Assembly: GCA_947456305.1 (NCBI GenBank)
Contig: CANGPN010000004.1
Location: 102,931 to 166,930 of the forward strand
DNA: 64,000 bases
Source: Comamonadaceae bacterium
GTDB lineage: Bacteria > Pseudomonadota > Gammaproteobacteria > Burkholderiales > Burkholderiaceae_C
Reading direction: 5' to 3'
Below the pieces are notes generated by a model. That model made no database searches. It was not told the origin of the DNA and saw only the letters and a list, made by a program, of their open reading frames with translations. The position numbers and the translations under genes are program-made. Positions within the stretch are counted from its first letter, which is position 1; the number at the start of each line of letters is the position of its first letter. Below, one piece after another: positions 39,966 through 48,938 of this stretch.

Positions 39966-41126
39966 TTATAGCTTGGCAAGCCAGTGTCTCAGGCGTTCAG
40001 CGCCCATTCCCAACCGATCCAGGTCGCGCGAGGCAAAACACCAACGCAACCAGCCCTGGGCTTCAGACGCAAAAGCACTGCCGGGGGCCAAGCCCAAACC
40101 TGCTTCGGCGACCAGTCTTTTGGCGGTTTGCACATCGTCTGCCAAGCCTGGAATACTGAAAAATGCGTACATACCGCCGTCAGGTAATGCCCATTCCAGA
40201 CCGGGAATGCTTTCCAGTTCGGCAAACAAACAGTCTCGGCAAGCCAGCATTTGCGCCACCACCGTTGGCACGATGTCTGCAGCGCGCTGCATGGCCGTTA
40301 CCCCGGCGCGCTGCACAAACACACTGGCACAAGAGGTATTGAACTCGATCAACTTGCCCATGTGTTCAGTCATCTGCGAAGGCATGACCAACCAGCCCAA
40401 ACGCCAACCGGTCATTAAAAAACTTTTGGAAAAGCTGTGCGCCACCACCAGCCGGTCGTCAGGCGCGGAGATATCCAGAAAACTCGGGGCGCAGCGGTTG
40501 TCTGATGGCAGATAAAACAGGTTTTCATACACCTCGTCAGCCAATACCCAGGTGCCGGTGCGGCGGCAGTGGTCCAACAAGGTGTGCTGCTCGGCGCGGC
40601 TGAGTGTCCAGCCGGTGGGGTTGTTTGGCGAATTGACCACCAGCAACTTGGTCTGCGGCGTGATGGCCGCCAACAATTTCTCCATGGGCAAGTTCCAACG
40701 GCCGTGTTGCGGTTCTAAGCAGACCGTGCGCAAAACACCGCCCAGAATGACCGGTTGTGAAGTCAGATTCGGCCACACTGGCGTGACCACCACCACCTCG
40801 TCGCCCGGATTGACAAGGGCTTGCATGGCCAACATCAGCGCATTCACGCCGCCGGAAGTCACGGCAATGCGATCCACACCTATGCCAGTGCCGTGGCGCT
40901 GCTGCATTTCATGGGAGATAGCTTCGCGCAACGCAGGCAGTCCAAGGTTGTGCGCATAAAAGGTTTCGCCTTTTTGCAGCGAATCAATAGCAGCTTGGCG
41001 GATGAATTCGGGGCTGACCTCATCGCTTTCGCCGAACCAAAACGCCAGCACATCGCTGCGCCCCAGGCCGGCATTGGCCACGTCACGGATACGGGAGGCT
41101 TGCAAATCAATGATGGCTTGGCGCAT
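39966..41126 (-). CDS. pyridoxal-phosphate-dependent aminotransferase, class I/II
   Basis: A 386-residue fold-type I aminotransferase. NSPNNPTGW binds the substrate carboxylate region, LADEVYENL holds the aspartate that contacts the pyridine ring, and SFSKSFLMTGWRLGW contains the PLP lysine. It belongs to the broad aspartate/alanine/aromatic group, and the amino-acid substrate cannot be assigned. The gap to tsaD is 25 bases on the same strand, so the two may be transcribed together. Confidence 0.9.
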   Translation of the reverse strand: MRQAIIDLQASRIRDVANAGLGRSDVLAFWFGESDEVSPEFIRQAAIDSLQKGETFYAHNLGLPALREAISHEMQQRHGTGIGVDRIAVTSGGVNALMLAMQALVNPGDEVVVVTPVWPNLTSQPVILGGVLRTVCLEPQHGRWNLPMEKLLAAITPQTKLLVVNSPNNPTGWTLSRAEQHTLLDHCRRTGTWVLADEVYENLFYLPSDNRCAPSFLDISAPDDRLVVAHSFSKSFLMTGWRLGWLVMPSQMTEHMGKLIEFNTSCASVFVQRAGVTAMQRAADIVPTVVAQMLACRDCLFAELESIPGLEWALPDGGMYAFFSIPGLADDVQTAKRLVAEAGLGLAPGSAFASEAQGWLRWCFASRDLDRLGMGAERLRHWLAKL

Positions 41127-41151
41127 GGTTCGTCAGCTTATGAATTGGGTT

Positions 41152-42189
41152 TTAGGTAAGAGTTTGTGCCAGCGGCCAGCGCGGCAGCACATCAAAAGCG
41201 TAATCGGCTTGGGGCGACTGCACCCCGGCACCGAGGCGCATGGCCGCAGCCATGGCAATCATGGCTCCGTTGTCGGTACACAAATCCGGCTCGGGGTAAT
41301 GCACCCGCGCGCCGAACTTGCGGCAATCGGCTTGCAATTGCTCACGCAAGGCGCGGTTGGCGCCCACACCGCCGGCCACCACCAAGGTTTTCAAGCCGGT
41401 TTGCTTCAAAGCTTTGACCGATTTTTTCACCAGCACATCGACGATGGCGGCCTGTGTGGACGCAGCCAGATCTGCTTTACGTGCTTCCAAATCCGCGCCC
41501 AATTTTTGCGACTGGGTCAACACCGCTGTTTTCAAACCGGCGAATGAAAAATCCAGATTCGGTTGATTCAGCAAAGGTCTGGGCAATGCAAACGCCAGCG
41601 GATTGCCCAGCGTTGCCAGCGCCGACAGTGCGGGACCGCCGGGGTAGCCCAGACCCATGAGCTTGGCGGATTTGTCAAAGGCCTCGCCCGCCGCGTCATC
41701 AATGGTTTCACCTAACAACACATAACTTCCCACGGCATCGACTTGCATCAATTGGGTATGACCGCCAGACACCAACAAAGCCACAAAAGGAAAAGTCGGC
41801 GGGTCAGCGCTGAGAAATGGCGACAGCAAATGCCCTTCCAAGTGGTGAATGCCCATGACGGGTTTGCCCAAACCAGCGGCCAATGCACAAGAGGAACCGG
41901 CACCGACCAACAAAGCGCCCGCCAAACCCGGGCCGCGCGTGTAGGCAATCACATCCAATTGCGACAACCCCACATCCGCCTGATGCATGACGTTTTGAAT
42001 CAAGGGCAAGACGCGCCGGATGTGATCGCGGCTGGCAAGCTCAGGCACCACGCCGCCATAGGCCTCGTGCATGGCCGCTTGCGTGTGCAAAGCTTGCGCC
42101 GCCAATGTCGGCAACCCGCTGCCAACGTCAGCACGCACCAAAGCCACGCCGGTTTCGTCACAAGAAGATTCAATACCTAATATCCACAT
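41152..42189 (-). CDS. tsaD: tRNA N6-threonylcarbamoyladenosine synthase subunit TsaD
   Basis: A 345-residue ASKHA-fold protein. [18 protein letters not shown] is the nucleotide-binding start, MGIHHLEGH holds the metal-binding histidines, and [11 protein letters not shown] and [14 protein letters not shown] follow. With TsaB and TsaE it transfers the threonylcarbamoyl group to A37 of tRNAs that read ANN codons. It is divergent from ybiB. The partner genes are not in this window. Confidence 0.97.
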   Translation of the reverse strand: MWILGIESSCDETGVALVRADVGSGLPTLAAQALHTQAAMHEAYGGVVPELASRDHIRRVLPLIQNVMHQADVGLSQLDVIAYTRGPGLAGALLVGAGSSCALAAGLGKPVMGIHHLEGHLLSPFLSADPPTFPFVALLVSGGHTQLMQVDAVGSYVLLGETIDDAAGEAFDKSAKLMGLGYPGGPALSALATLGNPLAFALPRPLLNQPNLDFSFAGLKTAVLTQSQKLGADLEARKADLAASTQAAIVDVLVKKSVKALKQTGLKTLVVAGGVGANRALREQLQADCRKFGARVHYPEPDLCTDNGAMIAMAAAMRLGAGVQSPQADYAFDVLPRWPLAQTLT

Positions 42190-42260
42190 GTCAACGAGTT
42201 TAGCTTTGCGTGATTTGCCTCATAACTCAAAGTCATCAAGCTTGTTCGACAATCCAAGCC

Positions 42261-43181
42261 ATGAGCATCAGCCATTTCATCAAAGAGATAGGTCGCGGCA
42301 AACAAGGTGCGCGTGATTTGACGCGCGCCCAAGCCGACGAGTTGATGGGCTTGGTGCTGGACGGCGCTGTGTCAGATCTGCAATTGGGCGCATTTTGCAT
42401 TGCCATGCGTGTCAAAGGCGAAACCGATCAAGAGATGGCAGGTTTTTTAGATGCATTGGACAAGCGGATACAACGCATTCCCAATGACAGCGCCGCGCCG
42501 GTGGTGGTGGTGCCCAGCTACAACGGCGCTCGCCGCCTGCCCTTATTCACACCTTTGCTGGCCTTGCTCTTATCGGCGCAAGGTTTGCGCGTCTTGGTGC
42601 ACGGCGCAAACACAGAAGATGCACGCATTTCCACAGAAGCGGTAATGCGCGAGTTGGGGTTGACTTGCCTCAGCGCTTTACGAGGCTTGACTAGCAGCGA
42701 GGTGGTGTATGCGCGAACAGAACTGCTGTGCCCGGGCTTGTGGCGGCTGCTTCAAGTGCGTCGCTCGTTAGGTTTGAGAAATTCAGGTCACAGTTTGGCC
42801 AAATTGATGAACCCGGTTGACGGCCCTGCCCTGCTGGTCGCCAGCTACACACACCCGGAATATGAAATATCTATGTTGCAGACTTTGCAATTGATGCATA
42901 CCAACGCCCAGTTGCTGCGCGGCACCGAAGGCGAGCCAGTGGCAGACCCCAGACGCATGCGTAAATCAATCTTGCTCAATGCAGGTGTCTTATATGCAGA
43001 ACACGATCCGCAAGACACGGCGGCCATAGACAACACCGCTTACCCCATCGGACTCAACGCCGCTCAAACGGCAGATTACATTCGCGCTTTGTTAGCCGAC
43101 CCGGAACGCATTCCTGCACCCATCAAGGCCCAAGTCGCACAAATATCTGAACTGGCTAAAGTAATTTTTGACTCACCATGA
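42261..43181 (+). CDS. ybiB: YbiB/TrpD2-family nucleic-acid-binding protein
   Basis: A 306-residue protein with the fold of anthranilate phosphoribosyltransferase. GRGKQGARDLTRAQADELM is the N-terminal helical start, but the phosphoribosyl diphosphate loop GTGGD is missing and replaced by PSYNGARRLP. This is the hallmark of YbiB (TrpD2), which binds single-stranded nucleic acid and does not act in tryptophan synthesis. The ATG at 42261 is set by homology. Its stop overlaps the cobA start by four bases. Confidence 0.87.
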   Translation: MSISHFIKEIGRGKQGARDLTRAQADELMGLVLDGAVSDLQLGAFCIAMRVKGETDQEMAGFLDALDKRIQRIPNDSAAPVVVVPSYNGARRLPLFTPLLALLLSAQGLRVLVHGANTEDARISTEAVMRELGLTCLSALRGLTSSEVVYARTELLCPGLWRLLQVRRSLGLRNSGHSLAKLMNPVDGPALLVASYTHPEYEISMLQTLQLMHTNAQLLRGTEGEPVADPRRMRKSILLNAGVLYAEHDPQDTAAIDNTAYPIGLNAAQTADYIRALLADPERIPAPIKAQVAQISELAKVIFDSP

Positions 43182-43978
43182 AACACACAAAGCACTCTCC
43201 CAAAGTCACACTTGTCGGCGCAGGCCCGGGCGACCCCGAGCTGCTAACACTCAAAGCGGTCAAAGCCATTCAAAACGCCAGTGTGTTGTTGGTTGACGAT
43301 CTGGTGCATCCCGATGTGTTGCAACACGCGTCACCCATTGCGCGCATCATCCACGTCGGCAAACGCGGTGGTTGCCGTTCGACACCGCAAGCGTTTATCG
43401 AAAAGTTGATGGCGCAAGAAGCCTTGGCCGGTGAAGACGTGGTGCGCCTCAAAGGCGGTGACCCGCTGATATTCGGTCGCGCCGGTGAAGAACGTGCACA
43501 TTTGCAAGCCCAGGGCATTCAGGTTGAGGTGGTCAATGGCATCACCGCCGGTCTGGCCGCAGCGCAAGATTTGGGCATCGCCCTCACCCACCGGGCGCAT
43601 GCGCATGGTGTCATGCTGATCACCGGTCATGCATCACCTGAACGAACACCCTCGGCTTTGCCTGCGGTGGATTGGGCGCAAATAGCACGCACCGCGCACG
43701 ACTGCCGCTTAACACTGGTGATTTACATGGGCGTGCAAACCGCTGCGCAATTGCAACTGGGATTGCTTCAAGGTCTGCCGGGTGACACACCTGTGGCGGT
43801 GGTTGAAAACGCCAGCCTGCCGACACAGCGCCATGTCTGCACGCGATTGACTCAATTAAGCGGTTTGTTTGAGACAGAAAAACTGGCCAGCCCGGCCATC
43901 ATCATTGTTGGCGATGTACTGCTAGGTCTGCAAAATGTGTTTGCGCTTCATACCCAGTCGGCGGCGCTCGGCGGCTGA
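43178..43978 (+). CDS. cobA: uroporphyrinogen-III C-methyltransferase
   Basis: A 266-residue SAM-dependent methyltransferase. VTLVGAGPGDPELLTLKA at the N-terminus and VVRLKGGDPLIFGRAGEE near residues 90-105 are the SUMT signatures. It methylates uroporphyrinogen III at C2 and C7 to precorrin-2, the entry to siroheme and cobalamin. It is a single-domain form, without the CysG dehydrogenase part. Translation is coupled to ybiB. Confidence 0.95.
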   Translation: MKHTKHSPKVTLVGAGPGDPELLTLKAVKAIQNASVLLVDDLVHPDVLQHASPIARIIHVGKRGGCRSTPQAFIEKLMAQEALAGEDVVRLKGGDPLIFGRAGEERAHLQAQGIQVEVVNGITAGLAAAQDLGIALTHRAHAHGVMLITGHASPERTPSALPAVDWAQIARTAHDCRLTLVIYMGVQTAAQLQLGLLQGLPGDTPVAVVENASLPTQRHVCTRLTQLSGLFETEKLASPAIIIVGDVLLGLQNVFALHTQSAALGG

Positions 43979-44043
43979 AGCCGACCGGTGGTTCATCCGC
44001 TCAGGGGATAATCGGGGTTTACGCAAATCGATTGAGGCTACAC

Positions 44044-45148
44044 ATGGACGCAGAACGTATCAACACCATTGGCAATTTGCTGGTCGATTTGGGTGCCCGC
44101 ACCCTCGACCTACGGGGGTATCTTTGACTACGATGCCAAAGCTGAACGACTGAGAACCGTCAACGCATCGCTGGAAGACCCGGCGGTATGGAACGACCCT
44201 AAGAAAGCCCAGGAACTGGGCAAAGAAAAAAAATCCCTGGACGACATCGTGCTGGTGCTCACCCGCTTGAACCAGGAAATTGAAGACAACACCGAACTCT
44301 TCGAGATGAGCAAGGCCGACAACGACGATGCCGGATTGCTGACCATTGAAGAAGACACGCAGCGCATTCAAGCAGAAATCGAAAAGCTGGAATTCCGCCG
44401 CATGTTCAACAACCCGGCCGATCCGCTGAATGCATTTCTGGACATACAAGCAGGCGCAGGCGGCACCGAAGCCTGCGACTGGGCCAGCATGTTGTTGCGT
44501 CAATATTTGAAATACGCAGAACGCAAAGGTTTCAAAGCCACGCTGGAAGATGAATCGCCCGGTGACGTGGCCGGTATCAAAGGCGCAACCTTGAAGATTG
44601 AAGGCGAATATGCTTTCGGTTTGTTGCGCACTGAAACCGGCGTGCATCGGTTGGTACGCAAATCACCTTTCGACTCTGCGGGCGGTCGTCACACCAGTTT
44701 TGCCAGTATTTTTGTATATCCGGAAGTGGACGACTCGATTGAAATCGACATCAACCCGGCAGATGTACGCACCGACACTTTCCGCGCCAGTGGTGCCGGC
44801 GGTCAGCACATCAACAAAACCGATTCAGCGGTGCGCTTGACGCACATTCCCACTGGCATCGTTGTTCAATGCCAAGACGGGCGCAGTCAGCACAGCAACC
44901 GCGATGTGGCTTGGAAACGCTTGCGTTCAAGGCTGTATGACTTTGAAATGCGCAAACGCATGGAAGCGCAACAAAAATTGGAAGACACCAAGACCGATGT
45001 GGGCTGGGGCCACCAAATCCGCAGTTATGTGCTGGACCAAAGCCGCATCAAAGATTTGCGAACCAATGTAGAGATCAGCAACACCCAGAAAGTGCTGGAC
45101 GGCGATCTAGATACTTTCATTGAAGCCTCGCTCAAACAAGGTGTTTGA
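44044..45148 (+). CDS. prfB: peptide chain release factor 2 (programmed +1 frameshift)
   Basis: Translation starts at 44044, reads 27 codons, meets an in-frame TGA at 44125-44127, shifts +1 and continues from 44126 to the stop at 45148. The product is about 367 residues, normal for RF2. GGQ lies in [16 protein letters not shown] and triggers peptide release, and SPF in [10 protein letters not shown] reads UGA and UAA stops. RF2 levels feed back on the shift. cobA ends 65 bases upstream. The break in frame is the expected recoding, not damage. Confidence 0.96.
44113..44128 (+). promoter_or_regulatory. prfB +1 frameshift site
   Basis: The codons CGG GGG TAT CTT TGA C match the classical RF2 recoding site: a G-rich internal Shine-Dalgarno-like stretch three bases before a CTT that slips to TTT at the weak TGA-C stop. 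The usual AGG is CGG here, which slightly weakens pairing to 16S rRNA while keeping the run of five G. Confidence 0.93.
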
Positions 45149-45153
45149 GCGAG
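45127..45153 (+). promoter_or_regulatory. 11-bp hairpin across the prfB stop codon
   Basis: A perfect 11-bp inverted repeat (45127-45137 with 45143-45153, loop 45138-45142) has the prfB stop TGA inside its right arm. No T-run follows, so it is not an intrinsic terminator. It ends 26 bases before the pepN start and could affect mRNA stability or pepN translation. Confidence 0.6.
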
Positions 45154-45179
45154 ATTGAAAAAGACAACGGAGATTTCCC

Positions 45180-47831
45180 ATGTTTCGTGAAGGCCAGGCA
45201 GTGATCACACGGCGCGAGGACTACCAAGCGCCCGCATACTTCATCGACAGCGTCGATCTGGTATTTGATCTGGAGCCTGCCAAAACACGCGTGCTCAACA
45301 CCATGCACATCCGCCGCAACCCGGATGTGGCACCGCAAGCCTTGAAACTGGATGGCGAGGAATTAAACCTCTCTCGCGTCTTGGTCAACGGCCAAGGCAC
45401 TTCTTTCAAAATGGACGGCGATCAACTGGTACTGGAAAACCTGCCCGAAGGTAACGAGCCATTCAAACTTGAAATTTTCACCACCTGCAACCCATCGAAA
45501 AACACGCAGTTATCCGGGTTGTACATGAGTCAGGATTCGTTCTTCACGCAATGCGAAGCGCAAGGTTTCAGACGCATCAGTTATTTTTTGGACCGCCCTG
45601 ACGTCATGTCTTTGTACACGGTCACGCTGCGTGCAAGCAACGCCGATTTTCCGGTACTGCTGTCCAACGGTAATCTGGTCGAGCAAGGTGTTTTGGAAGA
45701 TGGCCGACATTTTGCGAAATGGGTAGACCCGCACCGCAAACCGAGTTATTTGTTTGCCCTGGTGGCCGGCAAACTCGTGTGCCGCGAACAACGCATCACC
45801 GCACGTAACGGCAAAGAACACCTGCTGCAAATTTATGTGCGATCCGGCGACCTGGACAAAACAGACCACGCCATGCAATCGCTGATGGCCAGCATCGCTT
45901 GGGACGAGGCGCGCTTTGGTCTGAGTCTGGATCTTGAGCGCTTCATGGTCGTCGCCACCTCAGACTTCAACATGGGAGCCATGGAGAACAAAGGCCTGAA
46001 CATATTCAACACCAAGTACGTGCTGGCCAGCCCTTCCACCGCCACCGATCAGGATTACGGCAATATCGAAAGCGTCGTCGGTCATGAGTATTTCCATAAC
46101 TGGACCGGTAACCGCATCACTTGTCGTGACTGGTTTCAGCTTTCTCTAAAGGAAGGTTTGACGGTATTCCGCGACCAGGAGTTCAGCCAGGACTTGTCCG
46201 GGTCTGCTTCCGCGCGCGCCGTCAAGCGTATTGAGGATGTGCGTTTGCTACGCACCGTGCAATTTGCCGAAGACGCCGGGCCGTTAGCGCACCCGGTGCG
46301 CCCTGACAGCTACCTGGAAATTAACAACTTCTACACGGTCACTATTTACGAAAAAGGTGCCGAGGTAGTACGCATGATGCAAACACTGGTAGGTCGTGAA
46401 GGTTTCGCCATGGGCATGAAGCTGTATTTTCAGCGTCATGACGGCCAGGCCGTGACCTGCGACGATTTTGTGCAAGCCATTGCAGATGCCAACCCCGCGA
46501 CAGAACTCTACAAACAGTTGGATGTATTCAAACGCTGGTACTCGCAGGCAGGAACCCCGCGCGTGGAGTTGCGGCTTGAACACGATGCGGCCACCCAACG
46601 TTTGAGTCTGCATTTCAAACAGTCCTGCCCGTCTACGCCGGGTCAATTGCTAAAACAAGCGTTTTTGATTCCGGTTCAATTCGGTCTGTTGAACCAGGCC
46701 GGCGAGGTGGTGCTGCCGGATCAACTGATGGTGCTAAGCAAAGAGACGCAAACACTGGTTCTTGACGGTATCACTGAACCTGTGATTCCGTCGCTGCTGC
46801 GCGGCTTCAGTGCGCCAGTGCAATTACATATGGATAACAGTGAAGCCGATCTGCTGATTTTGCTGGCGCATGATACCGATGCATTCAACCGCTGGGAGTC
46901 AGCGCAGCGGCTGTTCATGTCTGCAGCCGGGCAAGCCTTGGCGCAAGATGAGCCACCACAGCGTTTGCTTTCACCAGGCCTGGTATCAGGCTTGCGCAGG
47001 TTACTACTTCACCCTGAACTCGATGCCGCTTTCAAAGAGCTGGTGCTGACCCCGCCAAGTGAAAACTACATCTCAGAACAGACCGACAGCGTAGACCCGC
47101 AAAAAATTCACCTGATGCGCGAAAGCATGCGCGCCCAAATCGCGCTCGAATTGACCGATGACTGGGTCTGGGCCTATACCCATCACAAAACAACAGGCGA
47201 ATATTCACCCGATGCAGTCAGCAGCGGTCGCCGGGCCTTGCGCGGCCTAGCATTGAATTATCTGTGTCTTGCCGGTCACTTGCAAAATCAAGACCAATGG
47301 GCGCAGATGGCTTTGAACGACTTCAAACAATCTCAGAATATGACCGAACGTATGCATGCATTGCAGGCACTGGTCGCTGTTCATCATCCCTTGGCTGAAG
47401 AGGCCTTAGCGCTTTTTTACCAGCAGTTCCGCAAAGAAGACCTGGTGTTGGACAAGTGGTTTGCCGTGCAGGCATCGGCGTCTGACTACGAAGGCCATGT
47501 GTTGTCGCGTGTACGCCAGTTGATGCAGCACCCGGATTTTCAAATCCGCAACCCTAACCGGGCGCGCAGCCTGATTGCCAGCTATTGCAGTAACCCCGCG
47601 GCTTTTCACCGTACTGATGCATCCGGCTATGTGTTCTGGAGCGAGCGGGTGCTGGAGTTGGACGGATTCAATCCGCAAGTGGCTGCGCGCTTGGCGCGCG
47701 CCATGGATCGCTGGCGCAAACTGGTCGAACCCTACCGCAGTGCCGCGCACGAAGCCCTACGCCGCGTGTCAGCCAAAGATGATTTGAGCGCAGATGTGCG
47801 TGAAGTGATTGACGCTGCTTTGGAGGACTGA
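45180..47831 (+). CDS. pepN: aminopeptidase N
   Basis: An 883-residue M1-family zinc aminopeptidase. GAMENKGLNIFN is the substrate-binding exopeptidase motif near residue 265. VVGHEYFHNWTGNR (HExxH) with the downstream glutamate in LKEGLTVFRDQEF forms the zinc site. Bacterial-type C-terminal helical domains fill the rest. It trims N-terminal residues from cytoplasmic peptides. A GGAG ribosome binding site precedes the ATG. fbp follows after three bases. Confidence 0.96.
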   Translation: MFREGQAVITRREDYQAPAYFIDSVDLVFDLEPAKTRVLNTMHIRRNPDVAPQALKLDGEELNLSRVLVNGQGTSFKMDGDQLVLENLPEGNEPFKLEIFTTCNPSKNTQLSGLYMSQDSFFTQCEAQGFRRISYFLDRPDVMSLYTVTLRASNADFPVLLSNGNLVEQGVLEDGRHFAKWVDPHRKPSYLFALVAGKLVCREQRITARNGKEHLLQIYVRSGDLDKTDHAMQSLMASIAWDEARFGLSLDLERFMVVATSDFNMGAMENKGLNIFNTKYVLASPSTATDQDYGNIESVVGHEYFHNWTGNRITCRDWFQLSLKEGLTVFRDQEFSQDLSGSASARAVKRIEDVRLLRTVQFAEDAGPLAHPVRPDSYLEINNFYTVTIYEKGAEVVRMMQTLVGREGFAMGMKLYFQRHDGQAVTCDDFVQAIADANPATELYKQLDVFKRWYSQAGTPRVELRLEHDAATQRLSLHFKQSCPSTPGQLLKQAFLIPVQFGLLNQAGEVVLPDQLMVLSKETQTLVLDGITEPVIPSLLRGFSAPVQLHMDNSEADLLILLAHDTDAFNRWESAQRLFMSAAGQALAQDEPPQRLLSPGLVSGLRRLLLHPELDAAFKELVLTPPSENYISEQTDSVDPQKIHLMRESMRAQIALELTDDWVWAYTHHKTTGEYSPDAVSSGRRALRGLALNYLCLAGHLQNQDQWAQMALNDFKQSQNMTERMHALQALVAVHHPLAEEALALFYQQFRKEDLVLDKWFAVQASASDYEGHVLSRVRQLMQHPDFQIRNPNRARSLIASYCSNPAAFHRTDASGYVFWSERVLELDGFNPQVAARLARAMDRWRKLVEPYRSAAHEALRRVSAKDDLSADVREVIDAALED

Positions 47832-47834
47832 ACT

Positions 47835-48839
47835 GTGGCTACTTCTCTCTCCCGCTATCTGGTTGAACAGCAACGCGCCAAACATCACATACCACCAGAA
47901 CTGCGTTTGCTGCTGGAAGTCGTAGCGCGCGCCTGCAAAGGGATCAGCCATGCGGTTAACAAAGGCGCATTGGGCGGCGTGCTGGGATCAGCGCAAAGTG
48001 AAAACGTGCAAGGCGAAGTGCAGAAAAAGCTGGACATCATCGCCAATGAGGTATTGATTGAAGCCAACGAATGGGGAGGTCATCTCGCAGCCATGGCGTC
48101 GGAGGAAATGGACAGTATTTATGTGGTGCCCAATCGTTATCCGCAAGGCGAGTACCTGTTACTGTTTGATCCGCTGGACGGCTCCAGCAATATCGATGTG
48201 AATGTCAGCATAGGCACCATCTTCAGTGTGCTGAAAAAACCTGAATCGGCCGAGAAAGTCAGCGAAGCCGATTTTCTGCAAGCAGGACAAGCGCAAGTGG
48301 CTGCTGGTTATTGCGTTTATGGACCGCAAACCACGCTGGTACTCACGGTTGGCGACGGCGTGGCCATGTTCACACTGGACCGCGAGCAAGGTTCTTTTGT
48401 GCTGACCGAAGAAAATGTACGCATTCCCGAAGACACTCGTGAATTTGCCATCAACATGAGCAATATGCGGCATTGGGACAAACCTGTGACTGATTACATT
48501 ACTGAATGCCTGGCAGGTAAAGACGGGCCGCGCGGCAAAGATTTCAATATGCGCTGGGTAGCAAGCATGGTGGCCGATGTGCACCGCATACTTACACGCG
48601 GCGGGATTTTCATGTATCCCTGGGACAAGCGCGATCCCGACAAACCAGGCAAACTGCGATTAATGTACGAAGCCAACCCCATGAGTTGGTTGATTGAACA
48701 AGCAGGCGGCATGGCCACCAACGGACGCGAACGCATTTTGGACATACAACCTACGCAATTACACCAGCGTGTCAGCGTCTGCCTGGGCTCCAAAAACGAA
48801 GTGGCCCGCTTCACAGCCATGCACCAGAGTGAAGCTTGA
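47835..48839 (+). CDS. fbp: fructose-1,6-bisphosphatase, class I
   Basis: A 334-residue class I FBPase. [20 protein letters not shown] is the metal-binding signature near residues 112-130, and substrate residues follow in [15 protein letters not shown] and [15 protein letters not shown]. It removes the 1-phosphate in gluconeogenesis. The start is the GTG at 47835, three bases after pepN, so the two genes are one unit. It is the last core gene before the A+T-rich islet. Confidence 0.95.
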   Translation: MATSLSRYLVEQQRAKHHIPPELRLLLEVVARACKGISHAVNKGALGGVLGSAQSENVQGEVQKKLDIIANEVLIEANEWGGHLAAMASEEMDSIYVVPNRYPQGEYLLLFDPLDGSSNIDVNVSIGTIFSVLKKPESAEKVSEADFLQAGQAQVAAGYCVYGPQTTLVLTVGDGVAMFTLDREQGSFVLTEENVRIPEDTREFAINMSNMRHWDKPVTDYITECLAGKDGPRGKDFNMRWVASMVADVHRILTRGGIFMYPWDKRDPDKPGKLRLMYEANPMSWLIEQAGGMATNGRERILDIQPTQLHQRVSVCLGSKNEVARFTAMHQSEA

Positions 48840-48863
48840 ATTACTCTTAATGTTTTTCTAAAC

Positions 48864-48900
48864 GCCGGTGTAGCTCAGCCGGTAGAGCCGCATATTCGAG
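48864..48900 (+). pseudogene. 5' half of a tRNA-Thr-like gene (truncated)
   Basis: GCCGGTG, TA and the D-arm GCTCAGCCGGTAGAGC reproduce the first 25 positions of a beta-proteobacterial tRNA-Thr, and CATATTCG continues to the anticodon loop. After about base 48900 the sequence turns A+T-rich: no 3' anticodon strand, T-arm or acceptor arm follows. A matching but degenerate 3' half is found at 51112-51152. It lies 25 bases behind fbp. Confidence 0.7.
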
Positions 48901-48938
48901 AAATTTTATTAGCCGTTATTGTTCCAGCTATTTGAAAA

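Noticed and set aside
44044..44127. Apparent premature stop and frameshift in prfB
   Set aside because: The sequence at the break is the known RF2 autoregulatory frameshift site and the rest of the protein is intact, so this is not a pseudogene.
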